The notes under the pieces were generated by a model. It was given only the letters and a program-made list of their open reading frames with translations, searched no databases and was not told where the DNA came from. The translations under genes and the position numbers were made by a program. A stretch of DNA of 64,000 bases from Eudromia elegans (lineage: Eukaryota > Chordata > Aves > Tinamiformes > Tinamidae), in the NCBI GenBank assembly GCA_003342815.1, contig PTEX01000024.1, positions 2,423,159 to 2,487,158 on the forward strand, given 5' to 3'. This document shows, in pieces, positions 39,042-50,800 of this stretch; position 1 is the first letter of the stretch, and each line of letters opens with the position of its first letter.

Positions 39042-39150
39042 TAAGAACACACGAAGAATAGCCCTGCTGGAACAAGGCAAGGGTTTTACCTAGCCCCTCA
39101 TTTTCTCTCTAACAGGCAACCATAAATGGACATTTACGGAAGAGTAAGAA
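39042..39150 (-). mobile_element. Ancient CR1/L3-type LINE 3' fragment
   Basis: The plus strand reads 'taagaacacacgaagaatag', then 'ccctgctggaacaaggcaag', then 'acctagcccctcattttctc' and 'tctaacaggcaacc'. This follows, with many substitutions, the widespread amniote CR1/L3 sequence that starts TAAGAACATAAGAA, continues with a 'ggccatactgggtcagacca'-like block and a 'tctagcccagtatcctgtct'-like block, and then an ACAGnGGCCA-like block. In that family the TTCTTATG-type end is the 3' terminus, so the copy is on the minus strand. The comparison is from memory of the family. High divergence suggests insertion before the bird radiation. Confidence 0.6.
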
Positions 39151-42100
39151 TGGACGGTTCATATGCATGCGTGCATCAAATATATATAACACTCGCTTAG
39201 CCCAATGGGTTTTGTCTATTTAGCATCTCCCAGGATTTTTTTTTTTAAAACAACCTTTTTAGTAGCTGCCATCTTGTTTATTTGACCAAATTTGACACCC
39301 CTGGTCCCCCTACAAAAAGCAACAAACAAGCAACTGTCATTACAAAAGGAGTAAGAGGTATATGTATTATTCATAAGCTGTCAGAATAAAGAGTAGAAGA
39401 AAACTAAGGTAGAAAGAGCTTTGTAAGAAGTAATAACTTCATTCCTGCAAACTGAGGCCAGGTTTAATGACAACTCTTCATATAGGGTTGAGCAAGCCTT
39501 GAATTTCTTCAAGGCAATCAGAATTCCATTTCTAAAAGTTAGCTATCAAGTATCAAGCTATCTACATTAGCAGTAAAGTCACAGGAAACACAAGATGGAC
39601 CAAGAATATTAATGGAAAGCCTGTATTTCAAAATCAAGACAGCATACAAGTGACCCTAAATACATCCTCATATTTCTCTCCCTATTTTTTCTTATTCTCT
39701 CTGTACTTCGGGGAGAGCAGTGGGGAAGACAGTCATTAGTTTCAGGTACCAAAACCATTAAAGCTGCAGTTTTTCCAAATCCCTGTACTGACCCTGTTTG
39801 TTTCCCTTCGAGGCAGAATGGGCTGCTGTGCAAGATACATCCAGGACTGATAACCAAAAATAGAAACTAAAATTAGCTCAATACAGAGAGTATACCACAG
39901 GATAGGAACTATTTGCAGTTGGAGAGTGATTTCTAGGCTCGCATTATTTAAATCTCTAGGATAGAGAGATGTTGCTGTATCCAGTGCCACTGCAAAATGG
40001 AAATGTGCTCCAAAGGAACCAATCCCCAGAGGTTTCACACCAGCCAAACTCTCCCTTCCTCCTATTTGATTCCCAGCTCCCTGGCAAAGGCTCAGTTACA
40101 GAACTACCAGTCAGGAGAAACGCAGACTTTAGAGACCCGGCTCTCATCCTCAGCTGCTTGGCAGGCTACCACGACGCCAACCAGCTGGGATCTTCCTACC
40201 GAGGAGGAAAAGAGATCCAAGAACAATAAGGAATTCCTACGTAGTATTTCTAAATATCCTCTGCACATTTGGAGATAGACACAAGATTTCTTCATATTTC
40301 CTTTGGCCTCTTTGTTGTTTTGAGGTTGAAACACTATTTCTAAATAGATTTGATTGTTATTTGAGTACAGAAATCACATACTCACCCTCATGTTTCCTTA
40401 AAATAACGACATGACTTTTCAGTGACTTTCAAGTAAGTTGCAAGAAGTCCAGTTGGCACCTAGACAGAAAAGAACCCCATTACCACACACACGCTCCACC
40501 GTCACACATATCTTACAGTGCCTCGGATTGACCTCACTGGGTATTTTCCACCATTACTTCCATAGACTGGACTGACAGATGATGATGCAAAAAAGGTTCA
40601 AACGTGTGCTGTATTCCTGAACAGTATTCCCAAAATGCTGCAGTAATTCCTACTATAAGGAATTATAATTGATAAGTTCAAAGAACTGGGTAACCTTCTT
40701 ATCGATTTCAACTTAAAAAAAAAACCCACGAAAACTTCTCTAGAAAAGAGTCAGGGAACTTTGCCTGCCTGAGGGGTACATAATGTTCTTTTATTTTTTC
40801 TTGGTTCTCAGAACATTTATTTTATTTCAGTTTTTTCCCTCTGAAATTTGATATAAACAACAGTGACAAGTGTTCTAGTGAACAGTAGTTAAATCATAAC
40901 TCAATTACAGAGTTCAATATATTTTTACCCAAGTTATAAATACATTTTTGCCTGGAATTCATCCATCTCACTTAACTCACTGTGGTCACTATACCACCTC
41001 ATAACTTCCACATAACTTTAAAACTACCAAAGATAAAACCTATCTGCATATCAAAGCCAATGCAGGTGGCATCTCACAGATCATCTGAACAACATTGTAC
41101 AGACAATGAAAGGAGCCAAAAAGAGTCAGGGAAAAAACAAAAATTTGCATTATTTGTATTTTGACAGTTTAAGCACAACTTTTAGGGATACTTTAAATAT
41201 CTGCTTTTGCTATTTAATATTCTGAACATTGGCAAAGGTTCTGAATTACTCAGACGTGGTATGAGGGCATTGGCTTAGCTGGGGCTTCAGGGTGCAGGAG
41301 GGTGTCACCCCCAGCACACAGGCAATGAAGCCAATAGTCTTGGGCCATAGACTCGGTGGCAGGGCCTGTGACACCATCCCAGCTCCCTTGGCCATTTGCT
41401 GCAGGGTATTTTGAACAAAAGAGAAATATTTTCAGCTTAGCAGAGAATACTTAACTACTACTTCCTAACAACCACCAAAGCAATACTTATTGTTTGAGCA
41501 AAATGTCAAAGCATCAACAGCCTCGGCATTCTGTCTGTCTTCATGACTGCCCAAAGACAAACTACTACAGTAAGAGACCTCTGAGGAGGAAGAAAACCAC
41601 CAGTCTCTTGTACTACCTATGTTCATAGTCAAACATGACTTCTACAATCTTCTTGAACATGGACACTTCTTCAACAGCAAATGAGCTAAGTCAAGTCAAC
41701 TCAAAGAGGATTTAACCCCTCAACATTATCTTTTATAGACAGAATGGCTTTGCTCAGCAGATGTCCTGTAAAAGATGTTCTCTGTATATGAAATCTTTCT
41801 AATCTTTTCTAGATGGAACTGCCCCTGTCTAGGAAGTGCTGGAATATGACCTCAAGCAACTGTGCCACTGGGATTTGTCATCACTCAACTAAGACCTGAT
41901 CAAATTTCAGTCTAAGGCAAATTTTCATTAACTTTATGGCTCCTACAAGGCTAATATAATACATAATATCAACTTTTAAGTTTATACCTATTCTTGCTAA
42001 GCTAACCCTTTATATCTGGCCCAAATCAGCCAAGCACTTAAACAGATGCTTTATTTTTGAGCACTTAATTCTACTGACTTTGATGGGGCTACACAGGTGC

Positions 42101-43080
42101 TTAACATCAGGTGTCTGCTTCAGGGTTTTGCAGGATTTATGTTGAGAGTACTTAGTGCCCTGAAGATCCAGTCTCTTCTGATTTTAAGAAGAATATATTA
42201 AAATTAAGCTACCTTAAACATAGGGCCACCTGAAAAATATGAACAGCTTTCTCATCTTTCTCAAATCATAATTGGTGCTGTGAAGTTGATAGGTACTTTG
42301 TAATGTCTATTTGATGCAAACTAGACCTTTACTTGTGGGGTAATCAGCTTTTACTTAAACCAACAAGTTTTTCATATTACCCCAAAGTATGCAGCAATTA
42401 TTATGTTTCTATTATTTTCTTTGTTAGACATATTTGTACTTTTAAATGACAGGAAACCAAGCTAGTAATTTGTAAAGATGTGTGAACAAGGAAATTGCTC
42501 TATTCAGACATTCATAATGAATGGAGAGATAACATAATATTGTTTTGTACTCTTTCCCCCTCCAACAAGGCAGGAGAAAAGCAGAGGAGGTAGCCTGGAA
42601 AATTTCCTGTAGCTCTTCCTTATTCTTAAATCTTTTTTTTTGTGCTATTTTTTTGAGGAAAGGAAAAAAAACATCATCCAAACCAGGCTTTGAACACGGT
42701 ACTCTAGTGACAAAAGGCCCATTCATTAGAAGATACTGCTGGAGAGGAGCCAGCTCACAACTGCACACACTACTGCAGCCCGTCTGCACCGCATCACACC
42801 GCTACTACTCCATTTGATACGCTAGAGCTGCAATACGGGCAGTACTAAGTTGTTCTAGTCTTCTTCCAGTCTTTATTTTCCCTAGATCTCTGAAATTTCA
42901 CTATAAAAAAGGTAAATGCTCATTTTTCAGTTTGACAGCTAAAGATTATTTAAATATTATTCTTAATGAGATTTTATACCTGCATGTTGTCAATCCAGAT
43001 GCCTTCATTTCTTTCTGCTAATGAATAAACCTTAATGCTCCAACATTCCTACTGACTATTTCTAAAATTCTGAACAGCAA
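39151..43080. other. Gene-free region including a low-stop interval
   Basis: 39609-40334 has overlapping open frames of 60-100 codons on both strands (for example 39742-40047 minus and 39997-40278 plus). No frame is recognisable, and having several open at once points to base composition rather than coding. The rest is AT-rich and empty. A GC-richer bit lies at about 41270-41400. Confidence 0.5.
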
Positions 43081-43085
43081 AACTT

Positions 43086-43125
43086 AATACTTAAAGGGAT
43101 GGTCATATCCATCCCTTTAAGTATT
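43086..43125. repeat. Perfect 17-bp-arm hairpin (inverted repeat)
   Basis: AATACTTAAAGGGATGG at 43086-43102 is exactly complementary to 43109-43125, with the 6-nt loop TCATAT. The pairing stops abruptly outside the arms. Such an uninterrupted 34-base dyad is unlikely by chance in 64 kb. It may be a MITE remnant, a replication-slippage (fold-back) product or an RNA hairpin. The stem is too short for a typical animal pre-microRNA (about 30 bp or more). Confidence 0.9.
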
Positions 43126-43129
43126 GTTC

Positions 43130-45680
43130 ATCTTCCAAATTCTGTCAAAATTTCTAATGGAACTTGCAGTATGTTTGAAAAGTAATCCTACATTAAAGGA
43201 TAAGATCAAAAGCCAGGACAAAAATAAAACATCGAGGAAGCATGGGAAGTAAGACTGATAACTTCATCCAGACTTCTCAGAACTGATTATGTCCCAGTGT
43301 TCTATGCTTTATAATTTCAGTCATCCCAGCTACCTTTCCTATCTGCTATCTCCCCTTATCCCAAATTATTTAACTTTGTTCTCTTTGGCAAATAAAGAAT
43401 TAGCCAGAGATGTTTTAAAATTTCTCCCTGTGTCACATTATATCAGAATTTCTGATGTCCAATTTAGCTTTTCTGGCTGATATTTCTTTTCCATTATAGT
43501 GTCTGAATTTCAGAATTGTCATGTGCCTTCAATTCCCCTTCAATTCAAAATGTATGTTTTACATGTAGGGTTATTCTGTAATTACGTGCTTTATGACAAC
43601 TTTATTACAATGGATTAAATTGTAAAATGAAATTGTCACCAGGATTTTGTGGAACACAAAATGCTTGCAAGGTGATTACAATAAGCTTTATCCCAATTTA
43701 GCATTTAGGAGAGGGCAGTAGAAACCATTATATTAAGAACTTTGAAATGTTTTCTTTGAGATATCTTTCTCCTTAACTGACTTCAAGATACATTCACAAA
43801 TTAGAAACAAAACTATCACCTGCATAAGCAGGAAATGTGTTCTATTAAAAAAAATGATCTTTTCAATAATGTGCTTCATGATCATGTGGCTAGGCCTGAC
43901 ATATCTCAGCAAGGGATAACACAAAATGATACACCTCCCCAGAAACAGCCTGAAATTTCAAAGAAACTTGTCTGTAAAATTGGTTTAAATATAAAATATT
44001 GTTTGTGAAAAATATTACAAAACTCTAAATGATTAAGGTTTTAATTCAACTTAGGTGAAAATAACATGGCAGCCTCACAGATTTGTTTCAATAGGATTTT
44101 CTCTTGCCCAAGAACTACACTTACATCCAAACATTCTAATGGAAAGACGTAAGGCAAGTTTGCTTGCAGTGACTCATCTTAAATAAAAAAAATGACAATT
44201 TTAACTGCTACTATCACTAAAATATTTAACTGCAATGCTAAATGAGCAATATAAACTTGCAAAATACTATCAGCTACAAAAGACTCAACTGAATGGCTAA
44301 TTTTTACTTCTTATAAATTCCCACACAGAAGTTGAATCAACTCTTTACATTAAGGTTGCACACTCACAATTCCATACTGCTTCTGTTGCTCGGACACAGG
44401 ATATGGGATACGCAGCAGACAGAGAGGTCACTCCTGCCTGCGAGTCTACAGTATCTGCAGCCATGTTCTATTTCTGCTTCCAACACTTTGTGCTCTGAAA
44501 AGATCAAATTTGTTTTCATACGTTGAGATTTCTTTGATTTTTAATTAATATTTTGCCACAGGATAAAGCAGGCACTGATGCAAAGACACGTTAAAGTTTA
44601 AACTTAAGATCTAGTAGCTTGTTAACCCTTACTGTAGAAAAGCACTCTTGGTCAAGATCTGCAGCAGGGCACATCTGTGACAAACACACCTTAGGCCATT
44701 GTTTTTTTTTTCTTTTCCCTCTTTCTTGCTTAAAACAAGACCAAGAGTTTTACTCCCTGTAGCAGAGGCAGAACTTGAGCCTCCCTGTTTGCCTAACCCA
44801 CCTGCATACAACCGCCCCATCAGTAGGCATCACCCCACTGACAAGGAGGTCAGTTTAGCTGAGACCACGTGCATGGGTCGGTTTTCTTCTATTCGTTTCC
44901 AAAGTGATCCTGGCTTACTTCACTTAATGTCCCTGTTTTTTTCCCCACCTGTTTCTAAATACTTGCAGTTTTAGAAGCTCAGCTTTACACCCACACTCAT
45001 CTCTCTCGTAGGATGACAAGTCATTATCCAGGCGTTACTCGGACAAAGAAGCCAACCCACTCAAGCTGGATATACCCACGAATCTAGCTCGCAGCATGAT
45101 GGAAAAGGCAGGCATTTTGTCTTCTTCTCCTCCCCTGCCTTTTGTTCCTACATTCTCCCTTTTCTCCAATATTCCCATTTCTCTGTTCCACAGCAAAGAA
45201 TTCAAGGAAAGACAGTGGTGTTATTGGGATAGCCTTGGTATTTACCTAGAACAAAATACACAGCATTTTCTTATATGAAAATATTTTAACTTCAGTTTTT
45301 CCTATGCAACCAATCTTTTTTTGGCACAGAAAATTCTGGTGTTGTATCTGACCTTCACAAAAAGAAGCAAAAATAACAATAACACAAAATACGCCATGCT
45401 ATGAAGTTTCAGAAATGTTAATTCGTAAGGTGATTACTAAAACCATTGTAGTTTTCATTCAGCAGAAAATTAGCCTCTTCTTACTCTCATGGGTGTATCT
45501 GGAGTATATTTTCTGGCAGATTATTAGCACTTCCTTGGCAAATGCTGTGTGTTTGATGTGGTTAAGGCTGCAGCAGTAAAATCCATACCCCAGCTCTGCT
45601 CTGAAACATCCCTGGAGTGCTCACAGTATGATGCAGCCACAGGCGTAAACTGTGCTGATACATTTTATTTACTTTCCTTA
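43130..45680. other. Gene-free AT-rich region
   Basis: No coding frame with protein-like composition. A pyrimidine tract lies at about 44701-44730. Nothing else is visible. Confidence 0.55.
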
Positions 45681-45681
45681 G

Positions 45682-45761
45682 AGGTCTCGAAAAAGACAAT
45701 GATGTCCCAGCGGACGCTTGAAGACAGCACAATCATTCAAGCTGTTGGTGACTTGCTTTGA
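45682..45761 (+). other. Possible terminal coding exon, plus strand (unrecognised)
   Basis: A good acceptor (pyrimidine tract 'tttactttccttag' ending at 45681) is followed by a frame of 25 residues ending in TGA at 45759-45761: VSKKTMMSQRTLEDSTII, then QAVGDLL. The reading is polar and protein-like and contains CpG codons (TCG, CGG, ACG), which are rare in this window. The frame is also open upstream of the acceptor (from 45549), so the splice reading is not forced. No poly(A) signal lies immediately after, and no upstream exon is identified. An internal donor-like GTTG|GTGACT could instead end it before the stop. Confidence 0.15.
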
Positions 45762-45764
45762 TTG

Positions 45765-47690
45765 AACATTTCTTCCTTAAATCAATTCCAAAACCCAAGA
45801 AGGCACAACTAAGTCTCACTGAAAAGTAAACAGCTGGTTGGGACGCTCTATGCCAGGTCTAAAAAAACGTGGAAATAGCTACTTTTAGTGGTGGTTTCGA
45901 GTGTTAGTGCAGCAACATCAAGTAGTTTGATTTTTTTTTCCCCCCTCTTTATTTCCCCCTAACACATGGACCAGCAGTTCTAATACCTGCACCTTATAAC
46001 ATCATCCTGCAGCCATTTCCTCTTTCAGACGTATTCCACCCCGCGGGTGGCTCTCCCAGGGTCCTGGACCAGGGGACCACAGCGTTCCCCTGCAGGCCCA
46101 GTACCTGCCCAGGAGCTCCAGCCTGCACACCAGGCCATCTTCCCATTACAGCAGCACCACACGTTTAACACCACTATTTCAGTGAGGCAAAATACACCTT
46201 GGTTGTTGAAACCCCAACCTTGCATGAGGATATCTGTGCACCACCACGTTTCTCCCCCTTCAAGATCGCTGTAGCTGAAGGATTGGGACTGAGCCAGAAG
46301 ATTCATATTTGGTAAAGCAGTTGTCTAATCTTCTGAGTAAGAACTAGCAAATTACAAATACGCTTCATCTAAAACATGTGAATAACTTCTGGGACCAATA
46401 CGGAGATCACTTTGATGCTTACTACTATATGTCCATGCTCTGCTGAACTTGGGCTATTGCCTTCACAAACTTTTAGATTTTGTTTAGGTATTTCCATAAA
46501 TGACCTGAGTATATCCATATAATTTAATATTTCCCTCTAGCCCGCCTATTGACTATGGAAACAGATGGATCCTAAGACTGTCTACACTGTATGCACTCTA
46601 CTCACGCCCCATTTTACGGGACCCACCCCATGAGCATCGATAGAACCCTGCACACATCCTGAGCTCGCTTGTGAACCGTCTTTTGCTTTCTAAATGAGTT
46701 GCCCTGAGCAATATTAGCCCAGGAGAGGCTCTTCTACATCTGACCTGTCTGCCACTGCTCCCTGAGCACAAGTTCAGCAGGGAGCTGAGCTGTCTCCAGA
46801 CTGCACATACCAAGGAAACTGGTGACAAAACTGCGGTCCAAACTACAAGTGCAAATAGCTTAGATGTATTTCAAGTTACTTACGGAAACACGCTGTAAAT
46901 CCATAGCACATCCACTCATTACCTGTCACATGAAACACAGGCTAGTACTCCTCTTTAAATCCCAGCTATGTCATTAAATGTTGCTCTCCAGAAGCACCAG
47001 CACAGTTTTATAGCAGCGAGAAGCCTTTGGACCCCAGGCTGTCGCTTGCAGAGGGAAGGCACCGCAGAGTGTTCACGGCACAGGAGCCCTGGGCTCATGA
47101 GAAGGGGATAGAAATGAAACATCCAGGCCTAGCAGCAAGCTAAGAAACATCTACCTATTTGTTATTTCTACAGGAAAAGCTCTCTTACCTGTGCTGGATA
47201 TAATTAAATCTTGGTATCCTAGAGACATTGATATTAATATCTTGTGCTATCGTCGAGCTAGGTGTGATCCACGCTGAAGTCTGTCTCTGTATGCTGCATC
47301 CCATTCATCTTCATGTTTCACTTCAGTAATTTCACACTGAGCTCATGTTAACTACATATCTAAAGCTAGAAGCTGTCTACGAAAACTAGTTATTTTATCC
47401 CTTTTGCACCAGTCCATCCTCTTCAAATTATTAACATACACTTTCACAAAAGTGAGAGTTCAATTTCCAGGTTAATAAACAAGGATTGGTCTGTTAATCA
47501 TGTTACATTTCCTTGTAGCAGTCCTTTTTGGCAACTATACATGCAAAAATTGATCACAACCCTTTACCCTATTATACTTGCCAATTATGGTATTTTCTGC
47601 TTCATTATAAACGGTAAAGGGATTTGTTCTCATCTGCATCCATTCAGTCAAACCTTTAATTGCTGTGGAGCACTTCTTACTGAATGGGAA
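45765..47690. other. Gene-free region with two GC-richer patches
   Basis: Patches at about 46030-46180 and 46960-47110 have raised GC and open frames on both strands without recognisable products. Around 45930-45960 there is a T-then-C homopolymer stretch. Confidence 0.5.
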
Positions 47691-47693
47691 TGC

Positions 47694-47811
47694 TCGAGGT
47701 GTCCCTGCTTCCCTAGGTGCTCCTGCTTGAGCAAAGGGGTTGGACTAGATGATCTCTAGAGGTCCCTTCCAACCTCAACCCCTCTGTCATTCTGTCTGTG
47801 AAACTGTGTGA
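47694..47811 (+). mobile_element. CR1 LINE 3' end, well preserved
   Basis: Shows the diagnostic CR1 terminus: 'aggtgctcctgcttgagcaa' (47715), 'ggttggactagatgatctct' (47739) and 'agaggtcccttccaacctca' (47757), then a tail of TCTGTC/TGTGAAACTGTGTG units in place of the usual ATTCTGTG repeats. Only about 115 bp are present, which is a strong 5' truncation. Identity to the family end is far higher than in the copy at 643-1162, so this is a younger insertion. It codes for nothing. Confidence 0.95.
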
Positions 47812-50800
47812 AAGCTGTATAGAACGTTACCATTATGCAAAATAATATATTCCTAACATATAGTCGAGATCTCAGGTTCATCATATATATGTATAATCTA
47901 AACCAACACATTTTTTCTCCATCTGTGAACTTCTGCCCATAGCTGCCCACCAAAAACATGAAAATCCACAAACTTGTTTGTTCGGTTCTGGGAAACAGGT
48001 GATTTTCAAGCAAGTTCAGAGCTTTGCTGGTCCAGAGCTAGAAACGGGGATCTAAACTGTCTTTAGGCATGGAGCTTATGAAACTTCTGAAACTTCAAAA
48101 GGCATTTTATCAGCAAAAAGAGTGTGGCCAAACACAGTATGGCCTTGAATATTTTCAAATTGGTATATTTTTTTCTTCCAGCTACTACTCCACTATTTTA
48201 GCTAGAATCAAAGCAGCACTCTTTCAGTGATACACAACTCTTCTTATTTCCCAACTTCTTATTAGTTAAAATCTTTTTACATCCAGGTCTCTCTTCAGCA
48301 AGTTACTTAAGTAATTCTCCAAACTGTCAGTTGAACTTGCAGGCCAGAAAAGCACCCTCTGCTATGCACAGTCCTCTATAAAAATACCTTCCAATTCTAA
48401 TTTTTCTAAGGCAGTGAATTTCAAAACTACAGTGGGAAAGACAAATGACCCTCTAAACTGAACTAAAAATTCATCCTAAGATGCATGAGAAGCAAACCAA
48501 TACAATCTCTTACTCTTGAAATCCTAACAAGATCTAATTTAAAGAAAACCTATTTATTCTGAAGAACGTAATAATTTGATTGAACATCTATTACCTTGTT
48601 AGTACTATTTTATATATTATTTGATCAAAATATTTTCATAAGTTTGAAATACTGTTTTAGAAAAAGGAAACTTTTCCTTTAGAAAATCAAATTCAGTGAT
48701 GACATACATGGTTTACAGCTGTTAGAGCATAACAAATTCTTGCTCTGATCTGCAAACTGGACAGAAACATAACTGAAGTAAAGCTATGGCAGAGTTCTAA
48801 AAAGGAGCAGAAATTAAGATGACAAAAACACAGGGTCTGGTTTGCAGCACTTGGACACTTGACTAACTTCCAGCAAGAACGCAGTCCAACCTATACAGAG
48901 GAATAAACCACAGCACACGCACCTCTGCCCCTGGCTGGGTGACCACAAGCTCCACCGGTATCCTGCACCAACTATGGTGTCCTAGGACAGGGTTTTAGTT
49001 ATTTCCAAATTCACTCACTACACAAAATAGGTCTGTGCCAAGCACACCAAGGAAATTAAGCCAAAACTACGACTTCTTCCTCCACTTCTCATGCCAGTGG
49101 CATGCAAGAACATGCTTTCCAAGTTGTACTTCATTTAATAACTATGATAAATTTGAGTCAAAAACACACTCCAATAGCAGGTCTTAATGGAAACAGCAAA
49201 GAACATCACAAAACCAGTGTCATCTATGGACATGTGGTGGTATATGTGCAAATAAGTAGTAAAAAGGGGAAATATTTTTACTGTAATAATATTTGCTTTA
49301 AGAAATATTGTTGGATCTAAAGTTACATTAAGACTTATGCTTGAGCAGTATGATGAGAACAGAGTTAAATCATATAAAGGTTCTTAATTATATTTCCAAT
49401 GTAATGATATTTTGGATATCCTCTTCCAAATTTAGTAAAAGATAGCTGCAAAAGATAAATAACAAAGCTATTAAGCATATCATATACACAGATATATGTT
49501 TAAGACGTGTCTATATATACCAAGAAAGAAAAAATATCACCAACAAATCCCGGTATCATTGCACATACTACATTCATATTACCCATCTTGCATTAGAGGA
49601 ATCCAAAACCACCAAAGGAATAATTTCATCTCCTGATAGCTGCCTAATATCCCAAGAGATCATCTTATTTCAACCCATCATTACAAGAGCACAGAGTATA
49701 TTTCTTACATTACCAATAGAAATACTGTCAAGTTCCCCTGGAACATGTTTTATTTAACATTATGCGGTCGAGAAATAAAGTCTTGAGACCACAGCTAAAA
49801 GAGAAGAATAATGAACTGCCTGATTAACATAGAAAACAGTGTAGGAGGTGACATTTCAGTAAGGAACTTTTCTCTGGCTATAGCAAGGAGGGGTGAAAAA
49901 AGAAAAAGAGATTATTGAAATTTCTCCAGTAGACTTCACAGCTTGAACACTGCTTCTAACCTTGTCTAAGAGTTCCAACATCTGTAGATTTTAGCAACCA
50001 CGGCTTTACTTTGTATTTGCATAGGAAACATACAGAAAGAACATCAGTTGTTGTGGTGCGAGAATGCTCTAAGGGTGATCAAATACGTCTCTGCCAGTCA
50101 CTATCCTGCAAATAATCCATGAGAGGGAAGAGAAGTGCTGCAGTACTCAAAGCATCTGCTTCCCCTCTTTCAAGCTGTTTAAGCTCCCTAAGGAATTGCT
50201 TCAAACCACTACCGTATCATTAACAGTTGACCAGTACAGCAAAAAGGCATTTCTTCATGTTATTTATATTTTTGTTTTGATATTACTTCAGCCTTAACAC
50301 TTTTTTTTTTTTTAATGTACTAATTTATAATGGATTAATACATAATACAGAGAAGTTAGGGCAAAAAAAGATCAGAAGTCCTAACTAAAAAGAGATGCAG
50401 TACTATGAATGAAGACTTCTCTTATGGAATTTTTATTTCACTATTCATACTGATTTTATTAGATAACAGCATCTGGAGAACTGTTCCAAGTAGCAAATTA
50501 TAAATAGTACCAAATTACTGTGCAAAACAGTAGGCAGGCACTGTAATATTCTGAAAAGACTCTATTTTGCCTTTTTTTAAATTCATATTCCTCCTTAAGT
50601 AGAGGCTGGAGAATTTCTTACACCATTTCTTCCTTGATGCCTGCTTATATTCTAATTCAGTATTTTACTTCCTCCTCATGAGCACAGTACCTATCAGCAC
50701 CATAACTCTTGACTTGACATATATAAAACTACAGTGAAATTAGCCATTGTTTAACTTATATGGAAAAACATTTCTAAAAATCCTCTTACTTTTAAATATA

